DNA of 64,000 nucleotides, from positions 3,534,001 through 3,598,000 of the forward strand of contig NZ_CP014646.1 in NCBI RefSeq assembly GCF_001051995.2, in the 5' to 3' direction. The first letter of the stretch is position 1. Each line of letters begins with the position of its first letter. The notes below the pieces were generated by a model. That model ran no database searches. It saw nothing but the letters and a program-made list of their open reading frames with translations, and was not told the DNA's origin. This DNA comes from Thauera humireducens. GTDB taxonomy: Bacteria; Pseudomonadota; Gammaproteobacteria; Burkholderiales; Rhodocyclaceae. Shown here piece by piece: positions 1 through 10,601 of the stretch. The position numbers and the translations under genes were made by a program.

Positions 1-1
1 G

Positions 2-388
2 ATGCTGCCCGCCGGCTTCGTGCTGGCGATGCTCGCCGGCGCGGGGCTGGGCGCGCTTGGCGTCGCACTGCCGGCGGTGGAGGCCGGCATCGCGGCTTCG
101 GTGCTGGTGCTCGGCCTGTTGATCGCACTCGCCGCGCGGTTGCCGCTGGCGGCCAGCCTGCCGCTGGTCGCGGCCTTCGCGCTGTTCCACGGTCATGCTC
201 ACCACGCCGAGATGGGCGGCGCCAGCCTCGTGACCTACGCGGCGGGTTTCGCGCTCGCCACTGCGCTGCTGCACGGGGCAGGCTACGCGATCGCGCGCTG
301 GATGCCGCAGACGCGTGTCGGCAATGCGATCAGGCGCGTCGCCGGTCTGGTGGTGGCGGGCGTGGGCGGCGCGATGCTCGGCGCCTGA
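2..388 (+). CDS. HupE/UreJ family membrane protein, 5'-truncated by window edge
   Basis: The 128 visible residues are almost entirely hydrophobic, with about four membrane segments and a His-rich stretch (HGHAHHAEMGG, about residues 62-72). This is typical of the HupE/UreJ family, inner-membrane proteins linked to hydrogenase or urease that probably carry nickel or cobalt. Family members are usually about 190-200 residues with an N-terminal signal and a histidine motif. Neither is present here, so the gene starts before the window and the first ATG is probably internal. It ends facing the convergent chemoreceptor gene. Metal transport is family knowledge; no urease or hydrogenase gene is visible here. 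Confidence 0.75.
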   Translation: MLPAGFVLAMLAGAGLGALGVALPAVEAGIAASVLVLGLLIALAARLPLAASLPLVAAFALFHGHAHHAEMGGASLVTYAAGFALATALLHGAGYAIARWMPQTRVGNAIRRVAGLVVAGVGGAMLGA

Positions 389-395
389 GTGCGCA

Positions 396-424
396 GCAGA
401 CGGGGCGCGCTCGGCCCCGTCTGC
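396..424. terminator. Bidirectional hairpin between convergent genes
   Basis: Perfect 11-nt arms (GCAGACGGGGC at 396-406 and its complement at 414-424) enclose a 7-nt loop. The hairpin sits exactly between the convergent stops at 388 and 429. No long T-tract follows, so termination strength is uncertain. Confidence 0.6.
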
Positions 425-428
425 GTCA

Positions 429-2525
429 TTACGCCGTGCGGAACTTGCCTGACAGTTCCGCCAGTCCCATCGCCAGGCGCTGCAGGCCGAAAGCCGCTTC
501 GTCTGTCTGGCGCGACGTGGCCACCATCTCGTCCGTGCCTTGCGAAACGTGTTCCACGCGGCCGGCGATCTCGCGTGCAGCGGCGGCCTGTTCCTGAAGG
601 GCGAGGGTGATGGCGTCCACCGCCTCGGTGACCTGCGTGCTGCCCTGGCGCATCTCGTGCAGTTCGTCGCCCGCGCGCGAGGCGAGCGCCACGCCGGCCT
701 GAACCCGTGACACGCCATGATCCATGCTGCTGCCGGCGGCGCTGGCCTTGGCCTGGATGGGGCCGATCATCGACGCGATCCGCACGGTGGCCGAGCTGGT
801 GCGCTCGGCGAGCTTGCGCACCTCATCGGCGACGACGGCAAAGCCCCGACCCTGTTCGCCCGCTCGTGCCGCCTCGATCGCGGCGTTGAGCGCCAGCAGG
901 TTGGTCTGGTCGGCAATCTCGCGGATCACCGTCACGATGGCCGAGATCTCGCCCACCTGGCCTTCGAGCTCGCGGATGCTCGACGCAGTCTCGGACACCG
1001 AGGCGGCGATGCGGTGCATCTCGTCGATGGTGTCGCGGATGATGCGGGTGCTTTCCTCCGAGCGTCGCGCCGAATCCAGGGTCACGGTGCGGGCTTCGCT
1101 GGCGTTCGATTCGACCTGGTCGATCGACACCGACAATTGCTCGACCGCCGCCGCCATGCTGTTGGTGGCGGCCGCCTGCTGCTCGGCCGTGCCCGAGACG
1201 TTGGCCGAGGCGGCGCCGAGCTCGCGCGACTGCCGCGACAGTTCCTCCATGTTGTGGCGCAGCTCGCCGATGACCTCCTGCAGGTTGTTGCGCATGATGC
1301 TCATCTGCGCCAGCAGCTGGCCGATCTCGTCCTCGCCGTCGACCGCCACCGGTCGGGCGAGGTTGCCGGCGGCGATGGCCTGTGCCGCTTCGCCCGCGGC
1401 GGCAAAGCCGCGACTCAGGCGGTGCAGGAGGCTCCAGCCCATCAGGGTGCCGACGCTGATGCCGAGACCGAACAGGATCGCGTAGAGGATGAAGTCGCGC
1501 TCGTGCTGGGCCTCCGTCAGTCGCATCTCGGCTGCGGCTTTCGCGGCGTGGTGTTCGCGCAGCGCGGCGAGCCCGGCGTGGGCGGCCGCGCCCTCGGTGC
1601 GCCGGGCGTCGAGCAGGGCCTGCAACGCGGCCGGGCCGGTGTCGCCGGCTCGGATGCGTTCGGCGACACCGTCGAGCCGTCGCCACCAGGCCTGCAGGGG
1701 CTCTTCGAACGCGCGGGCCAGCGCCTGTTCGTCCGGTGCCGACGCGATCCGGCCGTACTCGGCCCACCCGCGTTCGAGTTCGCTGCGGTTCGCGCGTGCG
1801 GCCTCGAGCTGCGGCTGCGCGCTTGCCTGCGCGTTGCCGGGCAGGGCCTGCATCGCCAGCAGCAAGGCGGTGTGGCCGCCGTCCAGATGTTCCGCCAGGG
1901 TGCCGAGCTGGAGCGCGGGGATCAGGTTGCCACTGTAGATACGGTCCTGGCTGTCGCGAGCCTGCATCAGGCCGTACACGCCGAGGGCGATCGACAGGTA
2001 GAACAGGGCGGTGGCGAAGCCGGCCCAGGCCCAGAACCGGTGCGAGATCCGCACGCGTCGCCACTGCTGGCGCAGGGTCGCCAGCGCTCCCCGGCGGATG
2101 ACGCTGCCTTCGTGCAGCGCCAGTGAGGCGTCCTGGCGCATGCGCGCATACAGCGCCTCGGCGGCAGCGATCTCCTGTGCGGCCGGCGCGGTGCGCACCG
2201 AATGGTAGCCGCCGCCCGGCAGCGGGTTCGCGTTGGCCCGCACCCAGTAGTGGTCGCCGTCCTTGCGCCGGTTCTTGACCAGCCCGCTCCACGGGCGGCC
2301 GCGCTTGAGCGTGGCCCAAATGTCGCGAAACGCCTCGGCCGGCATGTCGGGGTGGCGCACCAGGTTGTGCGGCTGGCCCAGCAACTCCTCGCGCGTGAAT
2401 CCGGAGATGCTGACGAAGGCGTCGTTGGCGTACTCGATGCGCCCCTTGGCGTCGGTGCGCGTGACGATCGTCGTGCCTTCCGGGACCGGATAGTTGCCTT
2501 GAGTCACGGGCATGTTGATGCGCAT
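429..2525 (-). CDS. PAS-containing methyl-accepting chemotaxis protein
   Basis: This 698-residue chemoreceptor has, in order, an N-terminal PAS domain (about residues 10-120, Aer-like), a membrane segment ([14 protein letters not shown]), a periplasmic helical region of about 150 residues, a second membrane segment ([19 protein letters not shown]), a HAMP linker and a cytoplasmic signalling domain. The signalling hairpin core is intact ([18 protein letters not shown]), so it should contact CheW/CheA. The ATG at 2525 is chosen because AAAGGAGA lies just upstream; the frame stays open to 2807 but has no domain there. Having both a cytoplasmic PAS and a periplasmic region suggests sensing of internal redox state and an external ligand, which is inference. 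It lies downstream of the globin-coupled c-di-GMP gene. Confidence 0.9.
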   Translation of the reverse strand: MRINMPVTQGNYPVPEGTTIVTRTDAKGRIEYANDAFVSISGFTREELLGQPHNLVRHPDMPAEAFRDIWATLKRGRPWSGLVKNRRKDGDHYWVRANANPLPGGGYHSVRTAPAAQEIAAAEALYARMRQDASLALHEGSVIRRGALATLRQQWRRVRISHRFWAWAGFATALFYLSIALGVYGLMQARDSQDRIYSGNLIPALQLGTLAEHLDGGHTALLLAMQALPGNAQASAQPQLEAARANRSELERGWAEYGRIASAPDEQALARAFEEPLQAWWRRLDGVAERIRAGDTGPAALQALLDARRTEGAAAHAGLAALREHHAAKAAAEMRLTEAQHERDFILYAILFGLGISVGTLMGWSLLHRLSRGFAAAGEAAQAIAAGNLARPVAVDGEDEIGQLLAQMSIMRNNLQEVIGELRHNMEELSRQSRELGAASANVSGTAEQQAAATNSMAAAVEQLSVSIDQVESNASEARTVTLDSARRSEESTRIIRDTIDEMHRIAASVSETASSIRELEGQVGEISAIVTVIREIADQTNLLALNAAIEAARAGEQGRGFAVVADEVRKLAERTSSATVRIASMIGPIQAKASAAGSSMDHGVSRVQAGVALASRAGDELHEMRQGSTQVTEAVDAITLALQEQAAAAREIAGRVEHVSQGTDEMVATSRQTDEAAFGLQRLAMGLAELSGKFRTA

Positions 2526-2595
2526 GAGTCGGGTCTCCTTTGCGTGTCTCGACGCGGCCGGTGTTGATGAGGCCCGCGATTGTGCTTGTGGGGGG

Positions 2596-5289
2596 TTACA
2601 ACGCGGTGGCAGGGCAGGGTGGCCGGAGCCATGTTTCAGCGAAATCGACTGCGGGGAGGGGGTGTCCGAAATGGAAACCCTGTGCCTCGACGCAGCCCAG
2701 TGCGTGCAGGCATTCGGCCTGACGGGCGTCTTCCACGCCCTCGGCCAGCGGGGTGAGTCCGAGGTTCTGCGCCATGGCGATGATCGTGCGCACGATGCCG
2801 TGGTCATTGCCGTCTTCCAGCATGTCGCGCACGAAGGAGCGGTCGATCTTCAGCGTATGCACCGGGAAGCGCTTGAGGTAGGACAAGGACGAATAGCCCG
2901 TGCCGAAGTCGTCGATGGCGAAGGCGAACCCGGCGTCGACCAGGGCCTGCGTGACCTCCATGGCGCAGTGCGGATCGCGCATCATGCTCGACTCGGTGAG
3001 CTCGATCTCGAAGTGCGACGGGGTCAGCCCGGCGGCGTCGATGATTGCCAGCGCGCGTGCGGCGAAATCCTTCTCGTCGATCTGGCGCGCGGAAACGTTG
3101 ATGGCGACGCGGGGCGGCAGGGGCAAGCCGGCGTCGCGCCAGGCGCACAACTGGCGACAGGCCTCGGCCAGCACCCATTCGCCGAGGCGTACCGTCATGC
3201 CGCGCTCCTCGATGATGGGCAGGAAGTCGGCGGGTGACACCCAGCCCCATTCCGGGTCCTGCCAGCGCAGCAGCGCCTCGGCACCGGCGAGCGCGCCGTC
3301 GCCGATCAGAACCTTGGGCTGGTAGTGCAGCTGCAGCTGGTTGTTGCCCAGCGCCTGACCGAAGCGCTGCACCAGCTCGAGGTCGCGACGCAGGCGCTCG
3401 CCCATGTCCGGATTGTAGAAACAGTGGCCGCCGCCGCCGGCCTTGGCCCGGTACATGGCGATGTCGGCATGCTTGATCAGGTTCTGCGCATTCGTCGCGT
3501 CGTCGGGATAGACCGCGATGCCGATGCTCGCGCCGAGCTGGAAGTCGGTGCTGCGCACGCCGACGGGTTTGCGCATCGCCGCCAGCAGGCGCAGGGCGAT
3601 GGCTTCCGCGCCCTGGCGGTTGGTGTCCTCGGCGACCACGACGAATTCGTCGCCCCCCAGCCGCGCGAGCAACTCGTCCTGGCGCATCGTGTCGCGGAAC
3701 CGACGCGCGACCTCGGCCAGCACCCGGTCGCCGGCCTGATGGCCTTGCGTGTCGTTGATGTCCTTGAAGCGGTCGAGGTCGATGAACAGCAACGCGAGGG
3801 GATGGCCCTGCGCGCGCGCGAGGGCAAGCTTCTTCTTCAGGTTCTCGCCGAAGTAGCTGCGGTTCGGCAGCTCGGTCAGGGTGTCGTAGTACGCGAGCCG
3901 CTCGATGCGGCCGTCGGTGTGCTTGCGCTCGGTGATGTCCTGCACCGTGCCGATCGCCCAGTGCAGCTGGCCCTCGGCGTCGCGGCAGAACTCTGCGCGC
4001 TCCTCCAGCCAGCGCGTCTCGCCGTCGATCTCGATCCGGTGCTCGACCACATAGGGCCGACCCCCGAGGGCGGCCTCCCAGGCGGCCCCGACACGCTCGC
4101 GGTCCTCGGGATGGACGCGCGCGAGGAAGTCGGCGTAAGTGACGCGCGTGCCTGCGGGGATCCCGAACAGGCGGTAGGTTTCCTCCGACCATTCGAGCGC
4201 CTCGGGGTCGGGGCCTTCGGGCTCGATGCGCCAGCTGCCGATGCGGGCGACGGCCTGGGCCTGACGCAGCAAGGCCTCGTTGCGGGCCAGCCGCTCCTCG
4301 GCCTGCAGGCGCAGCCATTCCTCATGGCTGATCTCCTCGATCACCATCAGTGCCCGGTCGCCCTGGTCGCCGAGGCACACCCGCTTGAGCGTGATGCGGG
4401 CGCGGCTCTGGGTCCGGCGGCGCACGAGCTGCAGCGAGAAGATCCGGTCGCGCACCGCCGTCCCGCCGCGGAGGACGGCGCGAATCGCCGCGTCCAGATC
4501 GTCGGCCCGCAGCACTTCGGCGAGCGGACGATTGAGCGGCACCGCGGAATCCTCGCCGAGCAGGTCGAGAAAGCGGCGGTTGCACGACTCGATGCGCAGC
4601 TCGGGCGAGAGCACCAGGATGCCGTCGTGCATGCTGTCGAACACGAGTTCGGCGTAGTTCTTCAGGCCGAGGATGGTCTTGTCGCGGGCCTGGATGTAGG
4701 CGTCGATCGCCAGGCCCATGTCCAGCAGGACCACCTTGATGAAGGCCCGCATCGTCGCGATGAAGCCGTCGCGGTCGTCGCCGAAGTGCTCGGAGATGGT
4801 CGGCAGCAGGCCGCTCAGATACTTGGCGTAGGCGCCCAGGTACCACTCGGGTGCGAGGCCGACGCGCTGATGGACAAAGCCCACGCGCAGACGATGCTCG
4901 AAGTAGTCGCGACCATAGTCGCCTGCGGTGAGCCCCTGGAAATAGGCCGACTGGGTGCGCTGCAGCTGCAGCAGCCCCTCGGCCTCGGGCAACAGGCGGC
5001 GCGTCTCCTCGAAGGCATACAGGTGGGCGTAGAAGCCACGGATGAAGTCTTCGGCGTGCTGGTTCAGCGTGGCGTGGACGCGGCGCAGAAGGAGCGCATC
5101 GGATTCGCCGAATTCGAGAAATGCCTTGCGGCGGAGAATCTCGGCGTCTCCGAACTCTAGCTCTCCAGCCTTCGCATCCAGGCCCGCATCGTCGATCTTC
5201 ACGTCCTTCGGCTCCTCGAAAGGGACGAACAGCATCCGCCGGCGATGTCGGCAGCTGGTGATGCAGGCCTCGCATTGCAAGGCCTGCAT
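2596..5289 (-). CDS. Globin-coupled sensor with PAS, GGDEF and EAL domains
   Basis: This 897-residue protein probably links oxygen sensing to c-di-GMP. A protoglobin domain (about residues 45-205) carries the expected proximal histidine in GFVHQRVGL. Two PAS-like modules follow (about 210-320 and 340-455), then GGDEF (motif LGGDEF intact) and EAL (EALLRW, ELTESSM and DDFGTGYSS intact). Both output domains look catalytically competent by motif; which activity dominates cannot be told from sequence. Two starts are possible: ATG 5289, giving a Cys/His-rich tail ([10 protein letters not shown]), and ATG 5235 (MLFVPFEEP). Neither has a strong ribosome binding site. The chemoreceptor lies 70 bp downstream on the same strand, so shared expression is plausible. 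Confidence 0.88.
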   Translation of the reverse strand: MQALQCEACITSCRHRRRMLFVPFEEPKDVKIDDAGLDAKAGELEFGDAEILRRKAFLEFGESDALLLRRVHATLNQHAEDFIRGFYAHLYAFEETRRLLPEAEGLLQLQRTQSAYFQGLTAGDYGRDYFEHRLRVGFVHQRVGLAPEWYLGAYAKYLSGLLPTISEHFGDDRDGFIATMRAFIKVVLLDMGLAIDAYIQARDKTILGLKNYAELVFDSMHDGILVLSPELRIESCNRRFLDLLGEDSAVPLNRPLAEVLRADDLDAAIRAVLRGGTAVRDRIFSLQLVRRRTQSRARITLKRVCLGDQGDRALMVIEEISHEEWLRLQAEERLARNEALLRQAQAVARIGSWRIEPEGPDPEALEWSEETYRLFGIPAGTRVTYADFLARVHPEDRERVGAAWEAALGGRPYVVEHRIEIDGETRWLEERAEFCRDAEGQLHWAIGTVQDITERKHTDGRIERLAYYDTLTELPNRSYFGENLKKKLALARAQGHPLALLFIDLDRFKDINDTQGHQAGDRVLAEVARRFRDTMRQDELLARLGGDEFVVVAEDTNRQGAEAIALRLLAAMRKPVGVRSTDFQLGASIGIAVYPDDATNAQNLIKHADIAMYRAKAGGGGHCFYNPDMGERLRRDLELVQRFGQALGNNQLQLHYQPKVLIGDGALAGAEALLRWQDPEWGWVSPADFLPIIEERGMTVRLGEWVLAEACRQLCAWRDAGLPLPPRVAINVSARQIDEKDFAARALAIIDAAGLTPSHFEIELTESSMMRDPHCAMEVTQALVDAGFAFAIDDFGTGYSSLSYLKRFPVHTLKIDRSFVRDMLEDGNDHGIVRTIIAMAQNLGLTPLAEGVEDARQAECLHALGCVEAQGFHFGHPLPAVDFAETWLRPPCPATAL

Positions 5290-5532
5290 CTCTCGTTCGG
5301 GGAGTCGGGACCGCCTTTTTGAAGGTTTTTTCTAATTTCGGCGAGGAACTATATGCGAAGTCGGAACTTATAGTAATCGTCTATTCGGACGACTTTCCCA
5401 CTGATGCTGTCCGGCCAGCCCGGTGGCGGCACGCAGCTTCGTGACGCAGGCGCGCTCGTTGGCGGGTGGGACAGACCTTCCTGGCCGTCGGCGCCGTATC
5501 ATCTTGCGCATGCCCCCGCCCAGGAGATCGTG

Positions 5533-6537
5533 ATGGACCTCGACGCTTTCGTTCGCGCCTTGCCCAAGGCGGAGCTGCACCTGCACATCGAGGGCTCCCT
5601 CGAGCCCGAGATGATGTTCGAGCTGGCGTGCCGCAACGGCGTCGCATTGCCATGGGACAGTGTCGAGGCCACGCGCGCGGCCTATGCCTTCAGCGACCTG
5701 CAGAGCTTCCTCGACCTTTATTACGCGGGGGCGGCGGCGCTGATCCAGGAGCGCGACTTCTTCGACCTGGCGATGGCCTACTTCGAGCGCGCGCACGCCG
5801 ACGGTGTGGTGCATGCCGAGCTGTTCTTCGATCCGCAGACCCACACCGCGCGCGGCATCGCCTTCGAGACCGTGCTCGACGGCCTGGAGCGCGCGTGTGG
5901 CGAAGCCCAGGCGCGCTGGGGCATCAGCTCGCGCCTGATCCTGTGCTTCCTGCGCCACCTCAGCGAGGAGGACGGCCTTGCCACGCTGCAGCAGGCGCTG
6001 CCGCATCTGGCGCGCATCCACGGCGTCGGGCTGGATTCGTCCGAGAAGGGGCATCCGCCGAGCAAGTTCCTGCGCCTCTTCGCGCGCTGTCGCGAACTGG
6101 GCCTGCATATCGTCGCCCACGCCGGCGAGGAGGGGCCGCCGGCCTACATCGTCGAGGCGCTGGATCTGCTCGGCGTCGAGCGCATCGACCACGGCGTGCG
6201 TGCGGCCGAGGATGCGGCGCTGATGGCGCGCCTGGCGCGCGAGCAGGTGGCGCTGACGGTGTGTCCGTTGTCCAACGTGAAGCTGTGCGTGTTCCAGCGG
6301 CTGGAACAGCACAACCTGAAGCAGCTGCTCGACGCCGGGCTGAAGGTGACGATCAACTCCGACGATCCTGCGTATTTCGGTGGCTACATCGCGCAGAACT
6401 ACGTCGACACGGCGCGCGCGCTGGGCTTGAGCCGGGTGGAGCTGAAGCGCATCGCGCGCAACAGCCTGGAGGCGAGCTTCGTGCCCGAAGCGCTGCGCCA
6501 GCCCTGGTTCGAGCGGCTGGACGCGCTGCCGGTCTGA
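5533..6537 (+). CDS. add: Adenosine deaminase family protein, probably adenine deaminase
   Basis: This 334-residue amidohydrolase removes the 6-amino group from adenosine or adenine in purine salvage. Zinc and catalytic motifs are in place: [10 protein letters not shown] near the N-terminus, HAGEEG near residue 197, CPLSNVKL, and [10 protein letters not shown] near residue 276. The last motif, with PAYFGGY after the paired aspartates, resembles the bacterial/fungal adenine deaminase branch more than classical adenosine deaminase, so adenine is my preferred substrate; this is inference. The start at 5533 has AGGAG 6 bp upstream. The frame is open further upstream (from 5404) but that part lacks homology. 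It is transcribed divergently from the globin-coupled gene across 243 bp of AT-richer DNA. Confidence 0.85.
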   Translation: MDLDAFVRALPKAELHLHIEGSLEPEMMFELACRNGVALPWDSVEATRAAYAFSDLQSFLDLYYAGAAALIQERDFFDLAMAYFERAHADGVVHAELFFDPQTHTARGIAFETVLDGLERACGEAQARWGISSRLILCFLRHLSEEDGLATLQQALPHLARIHGVGLDSSEKGHPPSKFLRLFARCRELGLHIVAHAGEEGPPAYIVEALDLLGVERIDHGVRAAEDAALMARLAREQVALTVCPLSNVKLCVFQRLEQHNLKQLLDAGLKVTINSDDPAYFGGYIAQNYVDTARALGLSRVELKRIARNSLEASFVPEALRQPWFERLDALPV

Positions 6538-6567
6538 GTCGTGCCTTACGGCGTGGCGGAATGGCGC

Positions 6568-7494
6568 TCAGGGCCAGTCCGCAAAGCTGCGGATCGTGTC
6601 CTCGCGCCGGTCGCTGTGCTGGCGGGTGATCTGGTTGCGGTAGCGCGCAGGAGTGCTGCCGGTGCGGATGCGAAAGAAGCGCGTGAAGTGCGTGGCGTTG
6701 CGGAAGCCGAGGTCGGCGGCAACCTGTTCGATGCTCAGGCCCGAGCGCACGAGCTGCAGGCAGGCCTCGTGGGCGAGACGGTCGTGCACCAGGTCGAGCG
6801 GGGAACGCTTGAGGGTGCGCACGCAGATGTCGTGCAGGCGGTCGTGCGACAGCCCGAGCGCTTCGGCATAGCGTCCGATGCGCCAGTGCTCCCGGAAATG
6901 CAGCTCGACCATGTGACGAAAGCGCATCAACAGCGCGCCCTGCGTACTCGCCGACTGGCGGCCCGCGGCTTCCAGTCCGGACAGGCGCCAGCACTGGATC
7001 AGGATCACGCCGAGCTGGGCCGTCAGGAAGCGCCAGGAGGCGCCGCCCTCACGCCCCAGTTCGCGCTCGATCGCGCCGAACGCGTGGGCCAGATCATCGA
7101 ACAGTGCGGCGTCGGGCTCGCTGCTGACGATCAGGGACTGTTCGGCCATGTAGCGCAAGGGTACGGATTCCGCGCCCTTGCCGATGGCGTCGACGAGCAG
7201 CAGGTCGGAGAAGAACAGCACCTGGGCCGGCGTACCGGCATCCAGGCGCAGGAAGTGCCTGGGCTGGACGGAGACGAGGATGCACGCGGGGCCGTTGATC
7301 TCCCGGCTGTCGTCGCCGACGCTCAGCATGGCGTGGCCCGAGGGCAGCAGGATGGCGGCGCGCGCGGGCCCGCCGCGTTCGTTCCACAGCGCATGCCGCC
7401 GCGGGCCGAGGGCGCTCGGGAAACGGCGCAGCACGACGTTCGCCTCGATGTGGCGCCGGTAGTGGGCAGTATCGATCGTGGCCGTGGTGTGCAC
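6568..7494 (-). CDS. AraC family transcriptional regulator
   Basis: This 308-residue protein has an N-terminal effector-binding half and a C-terminal AraC-type DNA-binding domain (about residues 190-295) with two helix-turn-helix units. The second carries the family signature (VAADLGFRNATHFTRFFR). The probable start is GTG 7494, only 9 bp after the stop of the upstream aldehyde dehydrogenase, so it is likely cotranscribed at the end of the p-cresol block. The N-terminal region resembles AraC regulators of aromatic catabolism (the AraC-binding-like domain type). It is the best local candidate to control the pch genes; effector and sites are unknown. No clear ribosome binding site precedes the GTG. 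Confidence 0.85.
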   Translation of the reverse strand: MHTTATIDTAHYRRHIEANVVLRRFPSALGPRRHALWNERGGPARAAILLPSGHAMLSVGDDSREINGPACILVSVQPRHFLRLDAGTPAQVLFFSDLLLVDAIGKGAESVPLRYMAEQSLIVSSEPDAALFDDLAHAFGAIERELGREGGASWRFLTAQLGVILIQCWRLSGLEAAGRQSASTQGALLMRFRHMVELHFREHWRIGRYAEALGLSHDRLHDICVRTLKRSPLDLVHDRLAHEACLQLVRSGLSIEQVAADLGFRNATHFTRFFRIRTGSTPARYRNQITRQHSDRREDTIRSFADWP

Positions 7495-7503
7495 GTCGGC
7501 GGG

Positions 7504-8946
7504 TTACAGCGGATAGTCCTGCGGCTGCGTCTGCACGCTGATCCAGCGCAGCTCGGTGAACTCGTCGATGGCCGGCTTGCCGCCGAAACGCCCCCAGCCG
7601 CTGGCCTTCAGTCCGCCGAAAGGGATCTGCGCCTCGTCCTGCACGGTGGGGCCGTTGATATGGCAGATGGCCGATTCGATGCGTTTGGCGACCTGCAGCG
7701 CGCGCAGGGTGTCGCGGCCGAAGATCGCCGCTGACAGCCCGTATTCGCTGTCGTTGGCGATCGAGATGGCTTCCTCGATGTCGTCGAAGCGGATGATCGC
7801 GGCGATCGGGGCGAAGGTCTCCTCGTGGTAGAGCCGCATCGTCGGCGTCACGTGGTCGACCAGGGTGGGCTGCGCGATGCTGCCGCTCACCTCGCCGCCG
7901 ACCAGCAGCGAAGCGCCCTTCTGAATCGCGTCCGCGACCAGGTGATGGACGCGCTCCGCGGCTTCGGCGCTGATCATCGAGCCAAGCGGGCAATCCGTGG
8001 CGCCGGCGGTCAGCGTGCGCGCGTGGGCGGTGAGGCGTGCGATGAAATCGTCGGCGATGCGCTGGTCGACGAGGATGCGCTCGGTCGACATGCAGATCTG
8101 GCCCTGGTTGAAGAACACGCCGAAAGCCGCTGCCTTCACCGCCTCGTCAACGTCGGCGTCGTCGAGCACCAGGAGCGGCGCCTTGCCTCCCAGGCCGAGC
8201 AGGCAGGGTTTGAGGTGGCGGGCGCAGCGTTCGGCCACCATCCGGCCGACGCGCGTCGAGCCGGTGAAGCTGACGCGGCGCACGGCGGGGTGGGCGATCA
8301 GTGCCTCGACGATCCGACCGGAGTCCTCCGGGGCGTTGAGCACGACGTTGCACACGCCCGGCGGGAAGCCCGCGTCCCGCAGCACTTCGCCGATCAGGCG
8401 GTGGGTGAGCGGTGACAGCTCCGAGCCTTTCAGCACGACGGTGTTGCCGCAGGCAAGCGGCATGGCGATGGCGCGCACGCCGAGCAGCACGGGCGCGTTC
8501 CAGGGGGCGAAGGCCAGCACGACACCTGCGGGCTGGCGCAGCACCATGGCGATCGAGCCGGGCCGGTTGGAGGGGATGATGTCGCCCTGCACATGGGTGA
8601 CCATGGCGGCCGCTTCACGCAGGATGTCGGCAGCGAGCTGGCAGTTGAACCGGGCCCACGCCGCGGTGGTGCCGGTCTCGGCCAGGATGGCCGCCTCGAA
8701 TCGATCCGAACGCGCGAGCAGGAGATCGGCCGCCGCATACAGCAGATGCTGGCGCTGCGCCGGCAGGACTTCGCCCCAGGGACCGAAAGCCGCGGCGGCG
8801 GCATCGACCGCTGCGGTGGCGTCGGCGACCGAGGCCGCCGCGGCACGGGTCACGACTTCGCCGCTGACCGGGTTACGACAGTCGAACTGCGCATCGCCGG
8901 TGGCGGCAAGGTCGCGGTTGTTGATGAGGAGAGGGGCGAGCTGCAT
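7504..8946 (-). CDS. Aldehyde dehydrogenase, salicylaldehyde/vanillin type, general-base Glu replaced by Gly
   Basis: This 480-residue NAD(P)-dependent aldehyde dehydrogenase resembles aromatic aldehyde dehydrogenases (NahF, Vdh). The nucleophile Cys285 is present in NQGQICMST, as are the cofactor region FTGSTRVG and the EETFAPI motif. The normal LELGGK signature reads LGLGGK: position 251 is Gly (codon GGC at 8196-8194) where this family has the general-base Glu. GAG to GGC needs two base changes, so a single read error does not explain it. Start ATG 8946 (MQLAPLL) has GGGAGA upstream; a TTG at 8985 is also open. A 159-bp gap separates it from the other dehydrogenase, and the AraC regulator follows it. 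It may act on a benzaldehyde, may work as an esterase or binding protein, or may be impaired. Confidence 0.88.
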   Translation of the reverse strand: MQLAPLLINNRDLAATGDAQFDCRNPVSGEVVTRAAAASVADATAAVDAAAAAFGPWGEVLPAQRQHLLYAAADLLLARSDRFEAAILAETGTTAAWARFNCQLAADILREAAAMVTHVQGDIIPSNRPGSIAMVLRQPAGVVLAFAPWNAPVLLGVRAIAMPLACGNTVVLKGSELSPLTHRLIGEVLRDAGFPPGVCNVVLNAPEDSGRIVEALIAHPAVRRVSFTGSTRVGRMVAERCARHLKPCLLGLGGKAPLLVLDDADVDEAVKAAAFGVFFNQGQICMSTERILVDQRIADDFIARLTAHARTLTAGATDCPLGSMISAEAAERVHHLVADAIQKGASLLVGGEVSGSIAQPTLVDHVTPTMRLYHEETFAPIAAIIRFDDIEEAISIANDSEYGLSAAIFGRDTLRALQVAKRIESAICHINGPTVQDEAQIPFGGLKASGWGRFGGKPAIDEFTELRWISVQTQPQDYPL

Positions 8947-9105
8947 GGGTCTCCCGTTCTGGCAACCGCCCAGCACGGTCAGCACGCCCCGTCCGCTACC
9001 GCGGCATGCTCGTTACGGGCCAGAGCGCGTCGTCGTTGATGGGTTTTGGATCATACCCTCAAACATCAACATTGACGCCGCCCGGCCCGGCAGCACGCGT
9101 TCCGC

Positions 9106-10584
9106 TCAGAACGGGTAGGGACGCGGCGCGTGCTGCAGCGTGATCCACTGCGCGCGGGTGAACTCCTCGATCGCCCATTCGCCGTTGAAGCGGCCCAGGC
9201 CGGAGTTTTTCTCGCCGCCGAACGGCGCGTTCGGCTGGTCGTCCAGGGTCATGTCGTTGATGTGCGTCATGCCGACCACGATGCCACGGGCAAAGCGCAC
9301 GCCGCGCTCGAGGTTGGCGGTGAACACCGCGCTCGACAGGCCGTATTCGGACTGGTTCGCCAGTTCCAGCGCGTGCGCTTCGTCGCGCGCCTTGATGATC
9401 GGCAGCACCGGGCCGAAGGTCTCGTCGATGGCGATGGACCACGTCGGGTCGACATCGGCGAAAACATGCGGCGGGACGACATTGTCCTGGGCCTCGCCGC
9501 CCACCACCAGGCGGGCGCCATCGCGCTTGGCACGCTCGATGCGGGCGAGCACGTCGTCGCGCTGCTTCGCGTTGATCAGCGGGCCGATGACGGTGGCGGG
9601 GTCGGCCGGATCGCCGAACTTCAGCCCCTCGACGCGCTGCTTCACCTCGGCCACGAAGGCGTCGTACACCTTGGCGTCGACGATGACGCGGTTGGTGCTC
9701 ATGCAGATCTGACCCTGGTGCAGGAAGCGGCCGACGACGGCGGCGTTGGCGGCGACGGCGATGTCGGCGTCGTCGAGCACGACCAGCGGCGCATTGCCAC
9801 CGAGTTCCAGCGCGACGCGCTTGATGTGGCGACCGCCGGTGGCCAGGCGACCGACGCTGCGACCGACTTCGGTCGAGCCGGTGAAGGAGATCAGGCTCGG
9901 CACCGCGTGGTCGACGAAGTGGTCGCCGATCTCGCTACCGGCGCCGACGACGACGTTGAACAGCCCGGCGGGCAGGCCGGCCTCCTCGTAGATCTTCGCC
10001 AGCAGCAGGCCGCCGCTGACCGGCGTGTCGCTCGCCGGCTTCACCACGACCGCATTGCCCAGCGCCAGCGCAGGCGCCACCGAACGGGCGGTGAGGTGGA
10101 AGGGGAAGTTCCACGGGCTAATGACGCCCACCACGCCGAGCGGCGAGCGATAGACGCGGCTTTCCTGGTTCGGCACGCCGGCGGCGAGGATGCGGCCCTC
10201 GACGCGGCTGGGGAAGGTCGCCGACTCCATCGTGATGCGGCGTGCGCTGTCCCACTCGATCAGCGCCTTCAGGCGCGTGCTGCCCGATTCGCGCACGATC
10301 CATTCCTGCACTTCGGCGGCGCGGGCGACGAGGAGGTCGGCAGCGCGGCGGATGACGTCTGCGCGCTCCTCGGGCAGGCGTGCGGCCCATTCGCGCTGGG
10401 CGCGGGCGGCGGCGGCATAGGCGTCATCCACGTCGGCGACGTTGGCCAGGCGGATGTCGGCCAGCTGTTCGCAGTTGAAGGGGTTGGTGTCGACCAGGCG
10501 GCGCTCGGAGCGCCCGGCGCGCCATTGGCCGCCGATCGGCTGCAGGTCGAAACCGGTGTAGGCGGGGGGATTCTGGGTCGTCAT
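9106..10584 (-). CDS. pchA: Aldehyde dehydrogenase, probable 4-hydroxybenzaldehyde dehydrogenase
   Basis: This 492-residue NAD(P)-dependent aldehyde dehydrogenase has an intact catalytic set: FTGSTEVG, general-base Glu in LELGGN, nucleophile Cys in [10 protein letters not shown], and DETFGPV. It lies 17 bp after pchF in the same operon, so the likely reaction is 4-hydroxybenzaldehyde to 4-hydroxybenzoate, the step after p-cresol methylhydroxylase. In Pseudomonas putida the equivalent gene pchA precedes pchC; here an aldehyde dehydrogenase follows pchF. Start ATG 10584 (MTTQNPP) has GGAGCG upstream; the frame extends to 10620 but overlaps pchF there. The symbol is by pathway position, since the sequence alone fits several benzaldehyde-type substrates. 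Confidence 0.85.
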   Translation of the reverse strand: MTTQNPPAYTGFDLQPIGGQWRAGRSERRLVDTNPFNCEQLADIRLANVADVDDAYAAAARAQREWAARLPEERADVIRRAADLLVARAAEVQEWIVRESGSTRLKALIEWDSARRITMESATFPSRVEGRILAAGVPNQESRVYRSPLGVVGVISPWNFPFHLTARSVAPALALGNAVVVKPASDTPVSGGLLLAKIYEEAGLPAGLFNVVVGAGSEIGDHFVDHAVPSLISFTGSTEVGRSVGRLATGGRHIKRVALELGGNAPLVVLDDADIAVAANAAVVGRFLHQGQICMSTNRVIVDAKVYDAFVAEVKQRVEGLKFGDPADPATVIGPLINAKQRDDVLARIERAKRDGARLVVGGEAQDNVVPPHVFADVDPTWSIAIDETFGPVLPIIKARDEAHALELANQSEYGLSSAVFTANLERGVRFARGIVVGMTHINDMTLDDQPNAPFGGEKNSGLGRFNGEWAIEEFTRAQWITLQHAPRPYPF

Positions 10585-10601
10585 GAGGTTGCGCTCCGTA
10601 T

